DNA of 64,000 nucleotides from Panonychus citri (taxonomy: Eukaryota > Arthropoda > Arachnida > Trombidiformes > Tetranychidae): the NCBI RefSeq assembly GCF_014898815.1, contig NW_026515420.1:48025-112024 (forward strand). The letters are read 5' to 3'. Made by a program: the position numbers and the translations under genes. Under the pieces are notes generated by a model. It was not told the DNA's origin and ran no database searches. It saw only the letters and a program-made list of their open reading frames with translations. Positions 55,714 to 64,000 of the stretch are shown piece by piece (within the stretch, counting starts at the first letter, position 1; each line of letters begins with the position of its first letter).

Positions 55714-58700
55714 GTAAGTTGTAATATTTTTTCGCCACTCATTCATCAATGAATTGAAAACTGTAAGGCTGGAAATCGAAACACTACAATTAGGTATCTT
55801 CGAGAAACTCAGAGAACAAATAACCTCTAGAAGCAGCATGATGACCTTTTGGGCGTTTTTGCTGATCTCTCAATCTTATCTCTTTAATGATAATCATACA
55901 AATATCTCACTTAATCTACATTAAGACTAAAAGATAAGATATTGAATGATGTCCGAAGAGTAACAACTTTGCTCTTGATATCTTATGATGTCACTTTAGT
56001 TTCCCCTTCATCTTATAATGATAATAAATTTGTTTCCTGTTCCGTTTTCTCATGATTCTAATTACAACCCAAACAATTAAAGTTATTTCACTTCTCATAA
56101 CGTTGTGCTTGTGATTCAATTTACTTTTGAGTTTTGATTAGTTACTAATTTAAATTGGTGTACATGGTGTGAAGTTCATGTGATCTGTTTATTAAAAATC
56201 TTAAAATTCAAACTCTGAGTTAGTTTCAGCTCTTTGAAATTTTTATTATCCATCAACTGTGTTGTGTTACTGTGAATTTGACTGGAACTCCGAGCATCAG
56301 ATTAGTTCATCAGTCGTGAATCAACAAGTGTCTTCAATAAATCTTCTAATCGGTGAGTTGACCAATGGTCATTTACAAATTTCTGTCAATTTTTCGTTGA
56401 GCTGGTGAATGTGAGACAATAAGAAGACTACAATTGATCAAAATTTAGGTTGAAATTTTTTCTCTTTAAAACTTGACGAATTTATTGTTCAATTCTACAT
56501 GATAATATATTGAACTATCCTGTGACTATCGTTTTCTAAATACATGTATAGTTGAAGTTGATTTAATTAACTACTCTTTGACCACTGACCAGTAATTCTG
56601 TTTTCAATATGCAAAAAGATTAGAGTCAGAATTTAATTTCTAACAATATATTCGAGATGAACTCGATCTGAAATCTTATCTGTCTTTTTGAATGATTTTA
56701 CATGAAATCATTTAATGTCCAGATAATTACAGGAAATTGATCATTAACTTAACGAATATATTTCTCAATTGGTAACTATGAATATTGATGATCAGACAAT
56801 GGTCAACATGGTCTGATATCAGTTCCAAGGGAAATCTGTTTCCCGGTCATTTCTCAGTCTCCTTTAGAATCGATTATATAATCGATAGCAAATATTAATA
56901 GAAAAGTGTAACATTGCCTTCGAACATTTCATCTTGTTTTTTATCATTCTCTTTACCAAACTGGACCATGGTCAGAATTTTTTTCTCTCTCTCACACGAT
57001 ACAAAATAAAGATAAACAACAATAAATGGTCAACAGAATAACTTGAAACTGACCGTTAGGTATTGTATTCTTGTCATTTTTCCTTTCGGTTTTTTCTTCC
57101 ATTTCTACTTTTATTTCTTGATATTCAATAATATCAATGATGTTTATTGTTATTTATCATCATGTTTATTTTACTTGACTCTCGATTGACTTTTCTGGTC
57201 AATCAATTACCGGACATAAGTTAAGATACAATGTGATCAAATATTTATACGAATACAGAGAAAGTTTCATTCTTATTCTGAAAGTTTACCTTTGATTCCA
57301 GTTGATAGATAAAAATCTGACCATTGACCATCTTCCCTCGTTAGTTTGAATACATGTTATTCAATGATAACTTTGAACCTGAGTGACAATCTGATCTAAT
57401 CAACTTACAATTGATATTAAATTGATTCCATCACAATTGTAACACTCACTTTTCATCGAGTCAAATGTCAATCACCTTTCGGGTTAAAATGTTATACGAA
57501 TTGTTTATTGCTTAGAAAGGTTAGAAATGAATTGAACTGATTCATTGGCGATCTCTATGAGTTCTGATGAACCATTTAGCTAATTTATTTTTGCTCCTTT
57601 ATTTGTTGAGACGTAGTTACTATCATGGTAAAAATTGATTATCATCATTATCAAACTACTGATGAAACTGATACAAATATATGTCAATGTTAAATCATCC
57701 AGTTAGCCGAAAGTTATGTTATCACAGTGAAAATGCTTATGAAAAGTTCAACATTCCCACCATGGAATCTCAAATCTTTCAGTTTAATCTCAGGGAAGGA
57801 GAAATAGATAAAATTTATTTCCAGTCTGGTGAATCAAAAATCTCATTCCAATCTCATGAAGGAAAACTTCACGAATACGAACAAATCGAAACAAAATACT
57901 CTCTCTCTCTCTCTTTATCTTTTTCCTTCTGTTTTAATAATCCTGAAAATGATCATCATGTTTATCATGATGATTGTCCTTTTGTCCAGTTTCATTTTCT
58001 CATGTCAAGTCTACGGATAAATGACCATTAATATTTAGATAACAGTCTTAAAGCATATGATTATCTATCTGAACAAAAAATAACAATGACTTCTTGATTT
58101 ACTCATGATAATCATCATGATGAACATTATGATTTATCGTAACGATTATCATCATAATTACATTGTATTCATTATCAGCTCATCAATAGTTTCAGAATCT
58201 AATTTCTTATCCATCATGTTTAACCTCATGTTTTCACAAAGATTCTGAACTCATTCAGCATTTGAATTTCTAATGTCTTTTGGTCAAATATTGAAAGAAT
58301 CAAATTTGACCTCTACCGGGAGTAAATTTATCATTGTTAAAGTCGATGACCATTAGATGATAAAACCGGAAGAGATTAAGAATCAATTTTTTTTTCGAAA
58401 AGTTCTATATGATAAATCAATAGTAAATATCTTTTATTTATCAGGTTAAGAGAAAGACTTAATCATCATCATGATTATCAAAAATGATGACCAAATGGAC
58501 ACTGGTCATAAAAGCTAATAACGATTATCAGTTAATAGTAATAGTAGAGAAAAAAAATCTCTGTAGCATCCAACAGTTTCCAAGGAAAATGTTGAATAGA
58601 AAAAAAATATCTCGCCAAAACGAATTGAGTTTTATTGTTGTTGTGTCCACTGTTGGTCAATCTGAGTAATGATTCAATGAGTAACCTAATCTCATATCGA

Positions 58701-61700
58701 ATTATATATTTTTCTTGCTTCCATTCTTTATAAAGTGTAACTTGTTTAATCCTCTTAATCTTATCCATATAAGACACACACTTAATCCATAACTCATTAA
58801 GTTTATAATCTCATCCCCAGTTCTCATCAATTTTATCTTCTAACGACATGATTATCAATTTCATCCGATTACCTTGAACACTTTCCATGTAACATGATCA
58901 CAATTAGTAGATTACTTTTAAGTTGAACTGTAAAATTTTATTCGATATCATGATAATCAGTTGTTACCTTTAATGACCTTGAAATATTAGTAACAGTGAA
59001 AGTACAATAAGAACTTTAAATTGTGTTAGAATTGAAACTTTGTTTCAATTTTTTTTCTGCTATTTCTATTATCAATCTTATTGGAAATTGATCTGTATTA
59101 AAATGTATCAGATTCCAAACCAGAATAATATTGAAAGTACCAGAATCGTAAAGATATCATGAAATCTATTCAGGTTCATGGAGATGAACTTTAAAAATAA
59201 ATAAACCAAATATAACTGAAAGAAATGATCTTTGGTTAGCATTTAAATTGAATAAAATCGGAGGTTGAAGTTTTCTTTTCTTTTTTATCATGACTCTTCA
59301 TGATACTCGTGAGATATATTACCATGATTCTGAATTTGAAACCGTTTCATTTTTCAACATAGATAAAGGTAATCAGAGGAATAATAATGATTCTTATTAA
59401 ATGATAACAGTATTAAAATGATCTTTTCTCAGTTTGTATTATTTTCCAAATCATTTCAGGATAACATCATGATTCCAACATTTCTTTCGGTGTAACTTTT
59501 AGCTAATACCTTTAGATTTCACTTTCGAATCTGTATCTCTGAACTTTTCAACTAATTCTTTGTTGAATTTGAAAAAAATAAGAAACATCGAGGGTGTGGT
59601 TAGAACTTTTCATCATATTCATTTATTCCGATTCATTTCTTAGGTTCTTTTATCGTCCATGAGTTCAAAATCTATTGCCAGGTACAGAATTTTTCCAATC
59701 CTCACCTAAGAAATTTAATATTATCATAAATCGTTGAACTTTGGTAACTTTCAATTTCTAGAATTATTGCTTACACATCGACACCAAATCTGTACGAGTT
59801 TCGTCACAAAAGCTATAAGAACTTTTGAATCATCGAATCGAAATCTCTTCAGATCTACGAAAAGTTGGAAATTATTTTTTCTTTTCTAAAAGTTCCAAGT
59901 CAAAATACAAGAATATTATTTCCGTTTCTTTTTCTGCCATTTTTTTCTTTTCCTCTCAATGTTATCTTCTTATTTTCATCGCTGAGAAAACTTTTCTTTC
60001 CAGCAGCGAACTAACATCATTATATTCGTATTTCAAGTTAGAACTCTTCTTTTTTTTTCATTCTATTCCATAGAATCATCTTTCCAACTTAAGTCATAGT
60101 TTTGGGTTATTTTTTTCATCTTTTGCTTGATTTCATCTGCAACCTCCTTTTCCTCCACCATCCAACCCACTTTTGTCACTCCCTTGTTACTTTTCACTCT
60201 CTCATCAAGTCTATTATATCAAATGACAGTTCCCCATGAATGTGTTACACCTCAAACTATCAAGTAGGAACCGACATCACCCTTGATTGGTGTTACTTTT
60301 ACACGGAGAGAATTCAAATTGGCTTATGTAACCAGCATAATGGAAAAAGTTTTTCAAATATTATTGCCTCTGATTAGCGTTATCAACTTAATCACTTTGC
60401 AGTTGAACAACTTAATCCAATTTAGTGTAATGTGAATGATAAGATTTAAGAACTTTTTTTCTCTCGTCCAACTCGTAAGTTTCAGGTTCGATGAATTGAT
60501 TTTTTTTCCTTTCCATCGACTTGTATTGAATCTTGTTGATTTGTAAATGATAATATTAGTTTGACCATCTTTTGTTGGTCACAATTAACTAATGTTAGAA
60601 TTGAATTGAATTGATTGTTGGGCTTCCTCATCATCCTACTCCTATTGATTGGTTTAATATTGTTGTTGGATTATCATCATCATCATCATCATGTGGAAGT
60701 GTCATCATTATCTGGACAAATGAAAATGATAATAACAATAAAGTTTAATTAAATCAACGGATGAAAAGTAATTGACCACAAATCTGATTACATTCAATTG
60801 GCATTCACTTTGATAGTTGATTCAATATCACCACCCACCTTTATCCTCATCCTTTTGTTGTTGATGACCCTTTTTTTTATCACCCATTTCATTTCATCTA
60901 TTCACTCATTCATTCACGATTCATTTAGAGTTCATTTTATCTTCATCGTCTTCATGGTCTTCATGGTCATCATAATCATCTGACAAAACTTGCTCTCTCA
61001 ACTCTTTCACTCTTTTGAATGAGAAACTCTGAACTGATCACTGAATGAAACTCAGGATGAAAATTTTACAGTTCTGATTTTGATAAAGTTACAAATAGTT
61101 TACTTGATTTTTATCATGAAAGCATGACCATGACATCAGAATTCAAGATTTATGGATTGAAAATTTGTTCTTTATCTGATTTCGATCAAGATTTAAATAT
61201 ATAACTAATATTCCACTGAATTATGGTGTAATGAAAATTTTCACCCATTTTTACTATTGACAAATATGTTTCATGATTTTGTTCAGAATTTTCATCGAGT
61301 TAATATCAATCAATAAGCATTTTTTTTTATTTGGAAGATCCTGTCCAAAGATAATGTTATGTGAGTAGAAACTACTCTCATGAGGAAATGAAAATTCTAT
61401 CAGAATAAATGAATTTTCATCGATTCAGATACAAACGATTATTCAATTGAAAAATGTCATATCCATGGTTGTAAAGCTCAATTCAGATTAAACTACAATT
61501 TATGAAAATTCTGAACTCATTCCAAGCTGAAATTTAAAAGATGATTCATCGTCAACAGAATGAATGAAAAGTTGTTACAAGTAAACAATTGAATTGTTTT
61601 CCATGAAAAATAATCAGTTATCTTGAATAATTATTCACTGATTCGAAATGACTTATTGATTAGAATTATTTGAGAGAGAAAAAAAATGATAAAAGTGTAA

Positions 61701-64000
61701 TTCCAATTTCTTGTATCATTAATAAGTTTCACTGAATATTAAATATCTTTAGCTATAAACTGTCAATATAATAGTTTCATGAGTGATTTCAAGATCATTT
61801 GATCACAAACAATGACGATTTTACATTGGAACTGTAAATGAATGGAATTGTTTTCTCAGTAGCAAAAAAATGAATTTTTTTATTCAAGAATTCATTCATT
61901 CATTAATTCAATATGAATACCTTTCCACACCAAATACTCTTATTAAATGTAATCTATTTAATTACATTTAAAGGGTGAGGCTCTTGGTGATTTCTCAGTG
62001 GCTTATATTGATATTCTGACTTCTTGAGTGAAGGAAAAATGATCAATCAGTCTAAAATACTATTCAATAGAGTGAGAGATATTGAAAGAATATTTCTGTA
62101 CCTTTTTCTCAACAGTATCTTGAATCTCTATCAAATAATAGATTAGAATCGAGCTTAGATTTACAATTTAGAGTTTTTTTCGGATTCTTTTCTCCATCTT
62201 CTCTTATTCAGAGCATCCATCATATTTGTATTGAATTTCTTACTCAGTCAAGCTCAACATCTTCTCCAGCACCCAATTAGAGACGTATCGATTTCGTTAT
62301 TATTGAAAACAATTTGTTTTCCTTTTTCTTCAACAATTATGCTGATATATTTTCAGCCAAAAATTTCATTCAAATTACTCATTCTAATACGTAATCGACT
62401 GTGTATTCATGTGATGCTATTTTCCATTACTTGGTTTATATGAAATATTTTAATTCCTAAAACTTAATAGTTTGACTGATCATCAAAATGGAATGGAAAA
62501 AAATTCTAAGCTCAACGAACTTTTGATCATTTATATACTTTTTCGCTTGACCTAACTGGTCAACTCGTTCTCACTGTTTATCCAACCGAAGCTCATCATC
62601 AGTTCTCTTTCTTTTTTCTCTCTGTCCTTGCAAGTTCGAATTTTTTTCTCTCTCTAAGAATCGATTTGCTTCTTCATCCCACAAGTCATTGATTAATTGT
62701 TTCATTTGGAAAGATCTATTTACTTCGAAAAAAAAGGTCACTTATCCAAATGTTTTCTTTTCTTTGACTTCCTCTTCATCTTTTCTTTCTACACACTCCC
62801 ATGCTATTTTCTTGTTGCTCTCTCTCGTCTCTTGATCCTCTTCCATCTTCAGTCAATCTCATTGGTCAGCATTATCTCTGTCAGTTGAGAGGAACCTCTT
62901 TTTTCACGTTCACTTCTAAGTTACTTACCTCGAATTGTGACTTATCTCATCTAAACTGAGTCCATCTCACCTTAAATTCAGAAGCTTATTTAATCTGACA
63001 GCTTTTCAAGCTCATTCACTAACAAGAGTGAGAATGGAACAGAATAAGATGAAGAAGAAAGTTACTGAAAAAAATAGATTCCAACTAATTTTATTCTGAA
63101 AATGAGTCTACCAAACTGAACCAGAACTTTTCCCCAGCATTTCGAGTTCAATTGAGAAAGCAATTCATTCCTACAGAATATAAATACGAACGACCGTAAC
63201 AAAAGATAATCAGTTATTCAGTTAAATCAAAAATCTCAAATTTTAACCAAACGAAATTGAATCCATCATTAAGATTAATAATTAACCGTTCAAGGTAATT
63301 AACTTTACCGTTAATGAAAAATGCTTGAAGATCAATTGAAGTTTGGTAATTGCTGGATCATAATTCAGTTGGTGATTCGTTGATAATGAATTTTGAGTGC
63401 TACAATTTGTTCCAATGCAATAAGTTAATCAATGAGCATCTTGAAAAATTCTGGACTCCTTATTGAGCAATTATTTAATTATCGTTAATACAATTTTTCC
63501 AATCGATTTTAACCTTGATATTGAGCTTGAGCTATTATTTTTTGGTAAAGTCTTTCGAGTTTCTTTTTGCCTTGATTACAAAGTTAATCTACTTTTTTCC
63601 CCTCTGATATCAAGAACTTTTCAATTATCTATTCAGATCATGATTCATGATGTGGAACTGAATTAACAGATAATTGACTTTGAATACAAATGGTCAATAC
63701 AATGGGAGAGACAAGACAAAATAATCAAAACTGACCAGTAACATAAATTGGACCCAAGACTCTTGTTGAAATGTGTCCAAGAAAAAAGTGAAGAAAAGGA
63801 AAAGAGAAAAAGAGAAAAAGTTCTTAAATTGTGATTCAGGTATAAATCAGAGATAATTGTGGATCCATTCAGTTGTAAACATGTTCCATTGAGATAGTGG
63901 CTTGAATTTATTTCCTCTAATCATGACGATGATTAATTTTCTATAAATGTGAGCTAATTAATACTTATACATAATATATTTAGATGGAAATTGGTGCAAC
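55714..64000. other. start of a following intron of the sidestep-like gene
   Basis: No exon that continues the Ig array was found in these 8.3 kb. The sequence has the same TCATGAT-rich, microsatellite-bearing character as intron 2. Open frames are AT-rich chance runs. Confidence 0.7.

Noticed and set aside
57681..58031. 116-codon plus-strand frame downstream of exon 6
   Set aside because: No Ig features or acceptor at its start, it includes a CT microsatellite, and the phase does not fit the exon 6 donor.

Overview
This is a eukaryotic nuclear window: it is AT-rich, has short GT-AG introns, many microsatellites and decayed mobile DNA, and no prokaryotic gene organisation. The best-recognised genes (a sidestep-family immunoglobulin receptor, ACSF2-like acyl-CoA synthetase fragments, remnants resembling zfh-1/ZEB, FAM89 and CFDP1) point to an arthropod. 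The compact introns and AT-richness would suit an acariform mite such as a spider mite, but that is inference, not identification.

Layout. Positions 0.5-1.0 kb hold a small secreted glycine-rich protein gene on the minus strand. A 1.66-kb segment with ACSF2-like exons occurs twice in opposite orientation, at 2338-4000 and 30299-31957. These near-identical inverted copies enclose about 26 kb of accessory, repeat-rich DNA. The left copy carries a premature stop and abuts a truncated Merlin-like DNA transposase.

Accessory region (4-30 kb). Two parts (8.6-16.3 kb and 26.7-29.0 kb) carry small, intron-containing, Cys/His-rich genes that I cannot assign to a named family. They are paralogous to each other, and I call the types A, B, C and D, with two further genes E and F. 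Order on the plus strand is A-B-C-D (8.8-11.5 kb), then partial B, C and A copies on the minus strand (13.6-11.8 kb), then a broken endonuclease/exonuclease/phosphatase-like gene, D' and B' (14.0-16.3 kb). E and F, between terminal inverted repeats, and a C''/D'' pair follow at 27.5-29.0 kb. Intron positions and phases are conserved between copies. In both C/D and C''/D'' the two reading frames overlap through the same TAATG, 18 codons after a shared CxxCK motif. A 19-21 bp palindrome recurs five times around the first array, with larger hairpins and copies of a 165-bp satellite. Between the two parts lie remnants of host-like genes (zfh-1/ZEB fingers, FAM89, CFDP1, a J-domain stub), two gag-like retroelement fragments and a mariner-like MITE.

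Right half (32.5-64 kb). One large plus-strand gene dominates: a sidestep-like cell-adhesion/axon-guidance immunoglobulin receptor. Six coding exons at 32535-55713 are joined by consistent phase-1 junctions. They include a signal peptide, an N-terminal V-type Ig domain and further Ig domains. The second intron is about 20.4 kb long and rich in GA/CT microsatellites. The remaining Ig, FN3 and transmembrane exons would lie beyond the window.
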